The notes under the pieces are model-generated. The model was not told where the DNA came from. It saw only the letters and a list, made by a program, of their open reading frames with translations, and did no database searches. Source: Diadema setosum (taxonomy: Eukaryota > Echinodermata > Echinoidea > Diadematoida > Diadematidae). Taken from it: 64,000 bases of DNA. The stretch covers positions 35,271,700 through 35,335,699 of the forward strand of contig CM067067.1 in assembly GCA_033980235.1 (NCBI GenBank), given 5' to 3'. The translations under genes and the position numbers were made by a program. Shown here piece by piece: positions 1 to 13,700 of the stretch. Positions within the stretch are counted from its first letter, which is position 1; each line of letters begins with the position of its first letter.

Positions 1-496
1 AATAGGCTGCCAACGTACCTACGTGTCAACCTGTCCAAAAAGACCATTGGTCATGCTGTACGTTAGTGGTTGCCATAGTCACACAAGTTTGACTGCATCT
101 CACATTCTTCCTCTTCGAATTATGATAAATCATCTTCCAATCTCAACATATGAATGCAAAATGTAATACAATGTATTCAAGAAATGATTCATTCATCTCA
201 ATACATGTCAATACATTGAGAACTTCAAGCAAAGTCAAATCATTTAAATGTTAATAAAAATGAAAAGATGCCTAAAAGAAGAGGCTAAAAGCACCATGTC
301 TACGGAAAATGTGCAGCAAATACTGAACAATAATCTGATCTTCAACTTGTCAGAATTCCCTCCTCGCACATGATAATACTTTTTTAAAGTCCATGTGGAA
401 ATCTTGGATGACTCTTGAAGCTTGCCTGTCCAACGCATCTCAAACTATCCAGACTGGCATTTTAATGTTCCTGGTGAGAAGTGCCAGCAGAAAATG
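1..496. other. 3' flank of TUT1, no gene seen
   Basis: AT-rich sequence downstream of the TUT1 stop codon on the minus strand. It probably includes the TUT1 3' UTR. An ATTAAA-like hexamer on the minus strand lies a few tens of bases after the stop, but I cannot fix the polyadenylation site. Only short open frames are present, and nothing in them is recognisable. Confidence 0.5.
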
Positions 497-1707
497 TCAC
501 AGCTGTAAGTGGGTAAGCATCCTTGATCCAAACATATCAAAGAAATGAGCAAAGTCCCTGATGCCAGCCTCATTCTGCACGGGGTGGAATGTCATGATGA
601 CTGCTGTGGAGTCCAGTGCTAATCTGTGCCGCAGTTCCAACTTGAACTCTATTGCCATGTCCGGCTGCGATGGTCCTTTTGCTAGCTCCGCCGAGATGCG
701 CCGTTCTCGGGAGATCTCGTCGACGGGGGCATCTCCCCACGCCTTCTCCAACTGGAGCTTTCGTCTCAGTCTTCTCCTCCCAACCCAGACGGCATGATGA
801 GACTTGCACCACACCTGCCTCCTAAAGATACTCCCATCGGCGTCCTCACCCAGGGAATCCGAGATGGGCGGAGATGTCAATCCTTCTGTGGATGTGAAGC
901 TGGTGTTTTCAGCAGATGACATGGAGACATCATTTTGGTCTTTGTCATCAAGAGGAGCCTCGACCTTCAGTCTCTTACGCAAAGGCTCTTCCTCTTCACT
1001 GTCATGCAAGTCCTTGACCAGTCCGCTGTCTTCCATGGCCCCCTCGCCAGCCTCACAAGTTCCAAGGGCGTGGTTGTAGTCTCGCTTCGAACCAGAGCAA
1101 GGGCTGCTGCTGCTTTCTCCTGGCATGCCCGCATCACCACAGCCCTTCTCTGCACCTCCACTCTCTACTAAGAGCACATTGGTCAGCAGCTGCATCAGGA
1201 AATTTTCAACCTCCTGGCACCACGCCCGTTTCATTGCCCCCTCGTCTGAATGCGTTTTGACAAACTTGTCGGTCAGTAACTTCACCTTCATTGGGAATGC
1301 AACTGCAGGAGACTTTCCACTGGAACTCTCTTTTTTCTTCGATGCGGTATTCACTTCCTCCACCAGACTTAGCAGACCCCACTTAGGGACCTTGCCAGTC
1401 TGGGCGTCGGCCACCTGCTTCCGATAGCGCAGGGATATGCAGGCCAGGTTTGCAGCACGGAGCTCCTCCCGCAGTCTGGACCCCGTCTTGTCGTTGACGT
1501 TCATGGCAACGTTGTGGCTGAGTTCCAGGGGATCCTGGATGTTGACTGGGCTCACCTTGAACTCCTGGGGTGAGTCCACTGGACCCCCCTCACCAGGATC
1601 CTTCAGGAACTGTGTCAGGGGAACCGTCTTGCCAGAGACGGGGCACAGGACGCTGGTGGTGAAGTCACACTTGGTGTAGAAGCTGAAGAAACCTTTCATC
1701 AAGGATT
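497..1707 (-). CDS. TUT1: TUT1 last coding exon 8 (PAP-associated region and C-terminal RNA-binding domain)
   Basis: 1211 nt encoding residues 436-838 and TGA at 499-497. Contains the NIQDPLELSHNVAMNV helix motif, an acidic and Ser-rich low-complexity linker, the basic RKRLKV motif after a run of Glu, and the conserved basic WCKSHHAVWVGRRRLRRKL segment. Acceptor is CTCAG before AATCCTTG. One long exon for this region fits an enzyme with a disordered linker. Confidence 0.94.
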
Positions 1708-4700
1708 CTGAGTGTCAGAGCCCCAACAGAAGAAAAATGAAAAGAAAGTCAGGGCATGATCGATTTCACAATAAAAGAAAGTAAAAATTTACAGCATCAC
1801 TTTGGAGTTTCTCCTTTCATCATCTGTCCCATGAAACATTGCACATAGGGCACAAAAATCTTTTCATAATATATTCCATGAGACGATAGTCCTTGAATAA
1901 TTGAAGTGAAATACATACACAGAAAATGTTTTACAGAAGACTACTTAAACCAAAGCAACAAATTGCATCAATATGTCTGACTAAAATCTAACATTAGAAA
2001 GGACGTTACAGGTTAAATGTCAATTATTTGATCAATCTACTATCGACTGCTAAACCACAACCACCAGACATTATGCAAAGAGCATCACACAGAACCAAGG
2101 AAACCCATCTATAATCTGCAGTCTTCATTCAAAACATATATCACATATAGACGTAGATCTGGTGTTATCAAGAAAAGAAAAAGAAATACAAATTCATGCT
2201 CTCATTTTGTTGATTCTCTTGTGAGTAATCTAGCTTTCACTGCTTTAAGATGTAAGCCATCAGGTAAAGTTCCTCTGAAGCTAGAGATCTTAACTTCACT
2301 TTGCTTGGTCTTCCACAGGAGTATAAACATACATGATTCAGAGCAAAACACAAGTCCTTATCAAGCCTTAATATCAAATTTCACTCCCCGCTGACCTGAC
2401 ACACATATCCAGCATGAGGGATTAATTCATACGGACAAACAAACTGGCACTCACCGGCATCTTCAGTGTTATCACTCTGACCAATCTTAGTAGCATCAGT
2501 TACGAACGAACAATCCCATCCATCAATATTCACAGCATCTGCTGGTCCTTAGAGAGACAAATGTAAGAGGAGAACAATTCCTCTGTCAAAATGGGGGAGT
2601 GACACACAAATACAAGACTGTTATCGTTTCGTTTGTTCCAAATATTCTGGGGCATTGTGTCGTAGCATGCAATTACATTTATACAGTTATACAATGAGTG
2701 CAGCCATTTACACAACAACTGATATGTAAACAGTTGATTGGTTGCCGCATCATTGCTGCCATGGTAACCCAGTTCAATCAGCTTTGGATGACCTTTTACA
2801 TTATATTCGCTATTTTTGACCATATTTTAAATGAATGATTGCTATTTTGATAGTACAGTATGGACATCTACATGTATATTTTGATGATAACTCTTGGTAA
2901 GTATATGAGAGAGGAACTTTCTGTAGAAAAAAACAACAACAGAAAAATAAGCCCAAAATAGCTTTCTGTAGAAACACAGCTTGACTACTTTAGGTGCATT
3001 TGTTATTTCAAGTCATGTGCCCTCAATCTTAGTGGCACCATTATGTCTGTACGGAGTGAAAAGTGAGGATAACTTTCATGCACCGTCGAAAATGGCAAAT
3101 TGGGATGTGCAGTGACCCATAACAAATCGCATTTAGATGGATGGGAAGAAATGTCTGCTGCCCTCACCTGTCTGCGCTCTGAGCTGGTGGACAGTGGGCA
3201 AGATCGGTGGCTGGGTGTTCTGCAGGTAGTGGACAACCATGAGGGTCAAGGCGTAGTTGGTCAGCAGAGGGCCTGGACCCTGATTCCCGGCCAGCTGGCG
3301 CTGACGGGCCCAGAGGCGGATCCCAAAAGTGAGAGAAGCCACCCTGGGATCCAGGGAAGAGTAGAAGTGGAGGAGCTCTGTGTTTCGCAGGGCCAGTCTG
3401 GGAAGAAAGATTTATGGCACAAATTAAATACACCAGTGATACACAGACCCCAAAGACACAAGTACAGACATAATTGTGCAAAGAGCACCTACTTTTCACA
3501 AATTAGAACTTTATTAGTTTATATGGTACGAGTGTTTTTTTTTTCCCTTTTTGCATGATACCAGACAGAATATTGACAAAGCAAAATGTGTTCTGCTTCC
3601 CACATGATCCACACTTTGTGCAAGAGGAAGGATAAATGTGTGGCGCTCCGACAAAATGAGTCATAAGTCGCACGGGGAGTTTTCCCGTAATGAGCCGAAA
3701 ATGAAGGGGAAGCACTACTCGGGTCGAATTTGTTTTATGACGGATTTTGATTCCTTTATGTTTTATCTGTTTGTACAGAAAATTTCAGCGTGTGAAAATG
3801 AGTACAAGTGTCCCAAATCACCGTTTTTCTGAGACATTTTTTTTCGGTTACAGTTTTTTTGGAACGCTCGCCTTTGCGTTGCGTTTCGCACCTATTGTTC
3901 TTGCCAGATCGAGACTCCGCCTCCGTTGCTAGGGTGTATGCTAATGAGGCATTGCTCTTGACCCCTTTGAAGACAAAACAAAGCATGGTGCGCGCGGCGG
4001 CGTCGGCGGCCAAGCGGCGAGTGCTATAGAATTACGCAATAATAGTGAGCTGACCAAGGCTATTGATTGCATGACCAGCGAGTTTCGTTTGATACATGCA
4101 CTCCATTTCAATGAGTGGTGATTGACATGACGCACAAATCGCACTGAAAAAAATAATTCCAACGAACGATCACGCAAAATTTATACTTTATCTATGAGCT
4201 AATACAATGATCACATATCGAACTCGAAACCGTTTTTATGCGTGTGTGTACTTTTACAACGGTTATTAATTGGCCTCATTAATGAATTTGTTCAAATAAT
4301 CATAACTTTCGTTCCCTGGTATGTGACTTGCTGTTTAAAGTTCATCTCTGGAGATATAGTAGGGCCTAAGTTGTCAATTATTCTCGTTTTTATAAAGTCG
4401 ACAATTTGTGTGATAATTCGCCAAATGTATGTAATGCGTACTATTATTTCCCTGGTTAATGAAACGTATTGCCTTATTACTTATGATGGTTTGGGCCGTG
4501 ACGGCATGGAGAGAAATCGGAAGACAAACATTATTAATGCCCAGATAGCTCATGTTCCCTTTGGAGGATATTCTGACTCTAGTCATCTGTGTATTTTTTT
4601 AGAAGTAGGACCTATTTGAGAAAGGGACAGAAAGCTGTGTCGCTACTCAAAAGTGTGCTTCTTCATTTTGTTTTGTTCTTTAATCAGAATGTTTGTAATG

Positions 4701-7700
4701 ATAGCTGTTTGCCGTGTATTGCGTGTAGCTGACATGGTGAGAGGTCAAGTCTGCAAAGAATTGGGTTGGCTAACAGCTTTGCCAAGTAGCAGCGCTAATT
4801 GCCCATTGAATTGCGTATTCTGAGGAATTTCGAATGAAAGAACTCGGACGGCAATGTTCACGCATTGTATCCGAGTAAACCCCGCATCAACGAAGCCTTA
4901 AACAATGAAAGGTAAACTTCCTGCTATCAAGGGGTGGATAATCACGCAACCAGTATTCTTTCTTCGCCATTGATAGCAGAATCAATGACGGAATGGAGCA
5001 ACAGTGTTGGAGGATCGGCATTATGTCTGCTAATTTGTAAAGGAATTTTTCAGTCTCCTTTTGTGTTCAGAACCACAGTCAGTGACGCTAACTTACTCTA
5101 TCTCCTACAAGCTATCGTTACCATCTTAAAACGTGAATTTTATGAAAGGCTAAAAGTGATCACGGAATCAGTTCTTCCGCGTGACACATGCAGGCTTTTA
5201 TAATAGCATACCAAGCTTAAATCGTTTACCTGTATAGAAAGGGCGGGGATACACACTTATCGCAATCATCCGGATTTGAGAGTGATACACTCTACTACTT
5301 TTCTTCATCTTTCCCCCGACAAAGACCATGGTAATTCAAAACAAACAAACAAACAACCAGTTGATTTATATCAGAACGTAGAGATTTTTTTTTGTGTGTT
5401 TCATGTATGTATAGGTCATCTCTTGATGTATAGTAGGCATTTGTTGTCTTTTTTACAGCGTTTCCTAATAAATGCCTATAACGAAAACCGAACAAAACTT
5501 CTATCAAGGAGGGAATATCACATAGTTTGCAGAAATCAGACATGTAAATAAGGCAATCATATACATCCGCACGGCCGATTGTAATCTCTTACTTTGATTA
5601 TCAAACATGATCGCCTGCATTTACGTGCTTTTTTCTAATTTCTTGAACTTTGCCTCATTTTTTCTCTTTTTTTTTAACAATTGCTCGAAACATTTAAAAA
5701 TCGTAACACAGTCTGCTATTCCACAACATAATATTCCATTTGATTTGTCACTTATTGTTGGTCGGGTGACGCCAAATGTTGGAATCTCGAGCGATGATAC
5801 ACGGCATTTTGTTTGTTGGTTTTCGTCTCATCGCTCAAAAGGATTTTGACTACGATTACAAGACATAACTGATGGTTTACAGAAGTGATCATCAATTCAG
5901 TAAGGATTAGTCAAGTCATGAATTCACTTTACCCATCATGACTGTCTAATCGAACTACGACATTGTTTGGGTAACCGCGCCTTTTTATTCTCATAGTTCA
6001 AACTAATTCTTGACATAATAAAAACAAATAATTCTTTATTAAATTTCTCAAAATACTCAATAGACGGCCTAAGTCAAAACTTTCTACAAAGATTGCCTAT
6101 ACGGCAATCTTTACTAGCCTAAACAAGTTTTCTAGAGCTATCAGTTCCCCCTATGACAATGACTTCGATCGCGTTTTGAACTTGTATCGAACTACTTTCA
6201 AAACAGCTATTACCTTTGTAGTTCGATTAATAAACCAGTCTTTTGAATTCATAACCAACATTCGTAATCGTAACAATACAGTAACATAGTACTGCATGTC
6301 AATAAAAGTTGGAAAATGTAAATGCTATAATAGTAGCGCAAAAAAAAAAAATGAGTAACGATTATCTTCATACATTCTAATTCCTAGTGATGTCGCTACG
6401 AAAATGACACATGGTTTGGTTCAAGCAAATAAAAGTAAAAAGGAATGGGATATACTTCTAATGATAGTACCACGCCGTACAATGCATTTCACTGTATTTT
6501 GTAACATTTGGTTACGTTTCTGTGCGCTTTACGTATACGGAAAATAAAAGGCAGATTGGTGCTATTAACATGCTAACACGCAACGCATTCAAAATGTTTT
6601 TTGAAATACACTGTATACAATATAATGTTTTAGTATACGGTTTGAAACTTTGCGAGTCCTTTATGAAATTATGAGCAGGGTTATTACATTATCAAGCAAA
6701 AATTAAAGTATTTAGGGATTCGGATTTGCGCAGGAGACTAACAGTGCTATGTATGGCGATCGTTCGCAACAGAGACAATCCTCTTCAATAGATATACAAT
6801 GTAATTCTGTTTTCATGAATTGAAAGAGAAACGAAAAGAAGTCAACTTTTTAACTTCATTTAGCTTTCTCACCAATTGAACTTGATTTGATCTGCCATGC
6901 ATGATATCGCTGTGTGCTCTATTAATTATATTAAATCATTTAATCGGCGTGCTTGTTTTTTATGCAGAATATCACAGGTAAGTTTAATTCATTGAAGCTC
7001 ATAATGTTTGTACATATGGCGTGTTCGTTGTTTTCTATTTTCATTTTTATAATATATCACGTGTCCATTATCTGATTCTGACCACGAAAATATGGCGACT
7101 GTTTAAATGCAGAGCATGTACTGGAAAACTGTAATGTCTCCTGCCAGTATAGACAAACTAATTTCTAGTCTATCCCCGCTTAAAATTGAAATGAAATTGA
7201 ACAAAAAACAAAAAACAAAACGAAGTTCGACTTTCAGTAGATTTCAACCGTTTTGTATAGTGCCTGATTCATGTAATGGACACAATTCTGTAGCACATAA
7301 GCAATCACACAACTTTCGTGAATAGATGTGTCTTAATGATTGCATCTCATGGAAGAAAACTCGTCTCCTTGCCTGAATTTTAGCTTCTTCCTGTTCAAGC
7401 TCGCGTGAAAGAAATAGTTGAACATCAATCGCAATCATTAAGAGAGGCACATCCTTAGAAATAAGCACAGGAGTACTGAGACACACTACGAAATAAAAAC
7501 GGGCCTTTTATCGCTATTGACAACGCATGACATTGAAATGCTTTTTTTTTTCCCTTGGGGGAGGGGGGGGTAATACAATTAATTATTCTGAAGGTTCGTT
7601 AATTACACAATGAAATATGGTTTGCTATTAGCTTAGGTTCGTTAACAAGAAAATTAAATGCGGTTCCTTTCCGGCAGTTCCTTTACCCGAAAGTAATCAA

Positions 7701-10700
7701 GCAATCATTTTTTTTTTTCTGATAAGGTTTGTGAATACAAAACGAAGTGAAGAAGGCCTAAGTATTAATTCCAAATATTTTTCAGTATTATTATTTATGA
7801 TCCACTTCTCAAACGCAGAAAGATTGTAACTGCTCATGTGATGTAAAAAAAAAATAATAATTCCGCTTAAGCTACAAGTTATTTTTTTATATGCTATGCT
7901 ATTAGAAAAGTGACTGAGAATCATTGTAAACCCAACGTGAAGCTGTCAAGCCTACATCAACCTTTGCTTCTGATACGTATAATATGTGCAGCATTGGCAA
8001 GCGTGATAAGCGATAATTACTGTGCACGCAACGCCTATAAAGGAAATGTGCCTTTAATATGGCGGGAATTCATAATGTTACGGCTGTATACAGCTGCAGC
8101 AGAAAAGACGCGAAAGCAGTTTTTGATGCTCTGCAACATAACGACCATGTGCGTAATTTGAGGGTACACGCAAAGAACACGATCTCAAAAGACGACTATC
8201 GTCAATCAACTTCATTGACTTTTTCTACCGATGCTGTCTTTTGAACCCCCGCCTAGAATAGGTTCTCAGGTTCTATTTAATAGGTATTGGTACTTGCTAA
8301 ACGCATCCTCTTTAGTTTCCATTGACAACAACATGGGAGGAGAATGGAAGCGATCAACGCCCTCGCTAAAAGACGCTTCTCGTAAGACGCATTGCGTGCC
8401 TTCTTTTCTTTCTACTGTTTCCTATTGTTTGTGAGTTAAAAATTGCGGCAAACCACAACGCAGCCGACACACAACGCGTACCGACTCATTCATGCGGCGG
8501 CAGCGGCACGGACACAAACGCGCCGAAGTTTACATTCGGGCTGCCGTATTGGTCAGAATCGTTAATGATAGACCTGTCCTGCGATTGGTTGATTATCTTA
8601 CATACCCAAGCTATCGCCTTATACGGTAGTGCGTGCGATGGAGCGTAAACGCCGTCGCTAAGCAGGACAGTTGTATTGTTTCGTCCCGTGAAAGAAACAG
8701 GTTGTGAGCATGAACATAGCCTGAACTTTGAGAGCGATTTTCTCCGTTATTTAGAAAATCAACTGACATAACAAACGTGGTTAATATTCGTTTTTATGAT
8801 CTATAGGGATGTCGAAATGAGTTGTATTACATATCAGTGTAAAGCTTAGAGTCTGTAGAATTCACTTATAGGCATAACTACGATTTCATTTTTTGCGACT
8901 TTTGACTCATTCCGACGGAGCGCCACACAAATATAGATTTTTTTTTTCTCCATTCACTGATTGTTGTATGGAGGCAACCTCATATCAGAATGCAATTTGA
9001 CATGATGGATTCACTTAAAACTGACATCTTGATGCACAAGAGCACAAAGACATCTAACTTCATTTTTTTATTCTTATTTTTATTTTTTTTTTGCGATGGG
9101 AACTCCTGGTATAATGCACCACACACATATTGTGAAATCTTCACTTGGACATACTATATTTGGAGTGAATCAATCAGCTCTCCCTATAGCCAGAAGACAC
9201 CTTGAATCAAGTGTCTGCTTAATTCCACAAACTGTCTTCCACACAAATGCTACATCAGTGTAGAAACATTTGTTGTTGTTGTTGTTGTGATATAATGAAA
9301 GGTGCAAAATGTGGGCTGCTGGCTTTGGTATCTTCTACTCTCTCTTTTAAGTAAACCTTATTGACATAAGCTACTCAAGGTGATGGGGAAAGTGGTCTGT
9401 CAACAATTACAAAGAACAACCACTTCATAACTTATTATACTCCAATTTTGTGCACATATCCCTAAAAAATGAAAATCCTGGTTCACTGTACTGCTCATCC
9501 ATGGACAAAATAATTGTGTGTCCCTTTTGCAACCCTGAAACTTAGATTTCTTCCATAAGCTGGTATGTGGTAGAGGTAAGTAATTAAGAACTTTCCTCAG
9601 AACAATAAAACTGGAAACTTCTTTATGACAGAAGGGGAAACAATACTACAGATTTCCAAAGAATGTTATTTTCAGTAAAAATTCTTGAGTGACATGGGGT
9701 TAGTTTACCATATGTTTTCTTCAAAACTGAGGTGTATTACCATAAGATTTCATATACGATGTTGGGAGACATTATTCTTCAACCATGCAAAATTTCATTA
9801 CCTTTGCAAAAGGGTATTATATACAACCTTTGAACTTGAGCTATCCCTTGTGACCCAATTGTAAATATGCAGAAAAAAAATGGCTACCAAGCAATGTTAA
9901 GATTATAGTAAAGGAAGGGTTGTCTGGGAGAACAGTTCTAATGCTGAAGAGGCTACACTGGGCAAATAATGCCATGACGTGTCCATCGTTACCTGTTGTC
10001 CATGGACAAGTCACAGAGTAGCCCGGATTCCTTGTGCCTGAACTTGATGACTGGGCGGCGGCTGCTGGGGATGGCTCGCACATGTTGGCAGCTCGGCACA
10101 CACTCCTTCAGGAGGCGACACAGCACCTCGAGGGCAGCATTGCCGGACAGATCCTCAGGGCGGGTATCATCAGAGGGGCCTGGTTGTTCCGCTGCAGATT
10201 GATCCTGAAAGACAGTACAACATGTAACTTCTTGAGATAGCTTGATGTCCAACTGAAAATTTCATTTGAACAGCAAATTAAGACTTTCTTAAAGTTTTTA
10301 GGAATAGTGTACACATATTGCCATTTTAGAGGCATAAATATGACACTTGAACATTCCTACAGGAGTTCTATATTCTGCATTTATCCACTGGAGCATCGGA
10401 GAAATGTGGCATCTCTTTGTACTTTCTACCGACACTTCTTCTTGAGACCGTCCGTTGAGCTGTCTGGAATCCTTCCCCCATTGGTCTCCAATGTTCGATT
10501 GACACGCTCTTCTGCAACTGCTCACCCCTACAGAGCTACTGTACCAAAGTCGAACACGTATCTCCATCAGTCTTCTTACATACCAAGGACGACTCGGCTG
10601 TGGAACTCACTTCCCACCAACATATTTCCTCTAGCTCCAAATATGGACAGATTTAAGAATTGTGTTAATTCGTATTTAATCAGTTTGTTGTAAGAAATGA

Positions 10701-13700
10701 TTTTTGTTATTTTGTATATGCATACAGTGAACAAGTTATTTTGATTATGGTTTACAATTTTTTTTTTTTTGAAGCACGCAGCACTGAAAAAAACTGTGTC
10801 TCAAAGGGAAAAAGTAATGATTAACATTTTCATGTTGGTTATTATTATCCTTAACTCACATTTTAGAACTGTTTTGAAGCACTAAAGTTTCTTTTTTTTT
10901 TTCTATCTGCATATGTTAGCAAGGGGCTTTAACTCTTCATGGGTCAAGTTTCAGAGATGAAATATTTCCATTCCACTGCTTTTGTAGGAAATAACATTCT
11001 CTCGCGTTCCAATTATGCCTTTGGATTCTCAGAAACATTTGGAAATATTGAGAATTTTGGGGTGAAATCACCTCTACGGTTGTCTCCATGCTTGTCTCTG
11101 AAGAGCCTGGAAGCGACGCAAACTGGTAAGCAAACGTCTCCTCGCCCCGTCCTAGGTCAATCTGCAGGTCGAGGTCACACCCTTTGACCCCAAAACTGCT
11201 CACGGACGACCCATAGGGGTAGACCCGACACTTCGGGAACATCTCGACGAAGACCTCCTGCAGGAGGTCGCAAATGAGGTAGCGAAGCTGGAGGTCTGAG
11301 GGCGTCAGACAGGTTTCCTCCATGAGTGTCTGCAACTGACATGAGACCTGCACGAGGGATAAAAGCAGAACAAGTAGGAAATCTGGGATCAAGTGCAGTA
11401 GGTCCAAGCTTCAAATTTTAAAGCTAAACTCTAGTTGGGGGGGGGGGGGGGGGAGGAGGAAAGCAGCAATAATTAGCTCATATATTTTTTTTTTAAAATT
11501 ATCAAGTCATTATAGGATATCATATAACAAATGAGCAAGTTAAGCTCAGACTTGAGAGTAAGCGTTCAGACCAAGAATCTGACAGCCAAAAAACTAGAAT
11601 ACTGTGATTTAGGAACCCGTGTTAGTGTCAGTGCTTTTGGTGACACACATCATTTAGCTCATATTTTCTCTTCAATACACATGAATATAAATAAATGCCT
11701 GTTCTAAATCAAACATCTCGGGCTTCAACACGCTATGCAGGGGTTGCACTTAACTTTTTTTTTTTTAACTAGCTAGGCGGACTACTTAGAATCAATTTTG
11801 ACACTGAAGCAATATTTTGGCTAGCCAGACGGACTAGTAACTTCAGAATTTTATGATTTTTAGCTAGTCCGACGTGATTTTGGGTGGCCAATGGCCAGCG
11901 GACCATCGCCAATTTCGAACCCTGCTATGTGCAGGCATTTGAACAAAGTTGCAGCTCTCAGTTTTGAAGCAACTGAAACAGAAGTGAGTCTTTTGACTAA
12001 AGTAGTTTGGATCAAAATTCAAACATGTTGGTAAAACATTCACAAAATGTATTCATGTTAATTCATTTTACGGATGTCTACCTGGGGCCCATTGCATAAA
12101 AGTTACTATTATGGTAACTTTGCCATCCAATGGCAACTTCCATGGAATTCTCGACTTTGATTGGCTGTTGAGTATTGTTGTCATGGTAGTTACCATTGGA
12201 TGGCAAAGTTACCATAATAGTAACTTTTATGCAACAGGCCCCTGGACTTTGACAGTGGACAGAGACAGCTTGACTTACATTTTCTGATTCCAAGAGCTTC
12301 TCCAGAATGACATCCATCTCCGTTTCCTTTGCCGTCTTCCCCTGGGCCCCCTTCCCTGGGGAAGTATGGTGTTTGCTCTTGATAGCGAAGGGTTTGTTTT
12401 CTCTCGGCCGCACAGTGATCTTCTTGCCATTCATGAGTTGCTTCTCCTCCTCGGATGCCCTCTCTGCAGTTTCTTTCTCGCTGAACTGCACAATGGCATA
12501 CTTCCCCTGCAAAGCGATCAAGGTAAGAACACAACAAAACATACTTGTCTCTAAGGATGCATTAGGATCATACACATCACTGTCACAGTAGTTGCGCTGA
12601 CAGAACTTGGAGATCAAGTCATAAGTTAGAGGTAGGAGAAACAGAAAGCAGATAAACATCAGCAGTACTAGATATCAAACTGATAAGTTGGGTGAGGTCA
12701 AACCACTTCGTAACAGTTCTGCACAATTCTGTGGAAATTTCTAATACACCTGTTTTTCCATATGAATTATAAACGATTGCTTTGTATGGCATGCTGACAT
12801 CCTTTGATTCCTACAAGAACATGATTTTTTTTTTTTTTTTATGGAATAGGTTTGTCTCTACAGGTCACAAATTTGACAAAGAGATGCAAGCCATGAATCA
12901 TTCTTGATTTCAAACAGTCTCCTGGCACATGTCAATCGGCCAGTCAACACCTGTATGGTTTCCTTTTTGCTTTTGACAGTTAATCCCAATTTTCGTTTTT
13001 TTTTTTAATAGTGTCATAATATCAAACTTACTGCAACTACAGTGCACTCCCGTTACAACGAACACGGTTATAACGAAATTTCGTTACAACGAAGTAAATC
13101 TTCTGGTCCCAAAATTATCACCATTAAAGTCTATGGCACAAAATTCGCTTATAACGAACACGGTTATAGCGAAATTTCCGTTATAACGTAGTCTTTTCCA
13201 AGCGCCACAGACAAAGAAAAACAAAAGAAATGTGCTCCGTTATAACGAAATGCGAGGTTTCGAAAATACGTAGTGGAACAAGCATTATAGCGTCTCTGCA
13301 TGGGTGAACGCTTCACACCACTGTGTGTTCGCTCCTTGTGCCAAGCACACTTTCTGAGTGGAACTTGCGTTTATTATTGTAATACAGTTATCCCATCACA
13401 TTTCACATAGCTTTCCAGTGTATGATGAGTATTCAGCAAACATAATATGATATATATGATATATATGACAGGGCTGCACACTGGCGCCGGTCCGACGGTC
13501 AAAGACCGGTAAAAGTCACTGTCGGACCGGTAACTTTTCAGGAAATCCACAAGTTACCGGTCCGACATGACCAGTAAAAAAAAAAAAAGCATTGGTGGGG
13601 TCAGTAGAAAGAAAAAGAGCAGCCCCGATCAGGGAGAAACAGAATGCAAGATATCGCACTGTTCAACAAGTTTTTACTCAAGTTTTCGATTATGTCTGCC

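Noticed and set aside
4242..4619. 125-codon open frame inside the 5.3-kb TIR element
   Set aside because: AT-rich, no recognisable domain and no similarity that I can name. Could be chance in AT-rich DNA.
10307..10384. Upstream part of the retrotransposon-tail open frame
   Set aside because: No similarity to reverse-transcriptase tails before about 10385; probably host intron read in the same frame.
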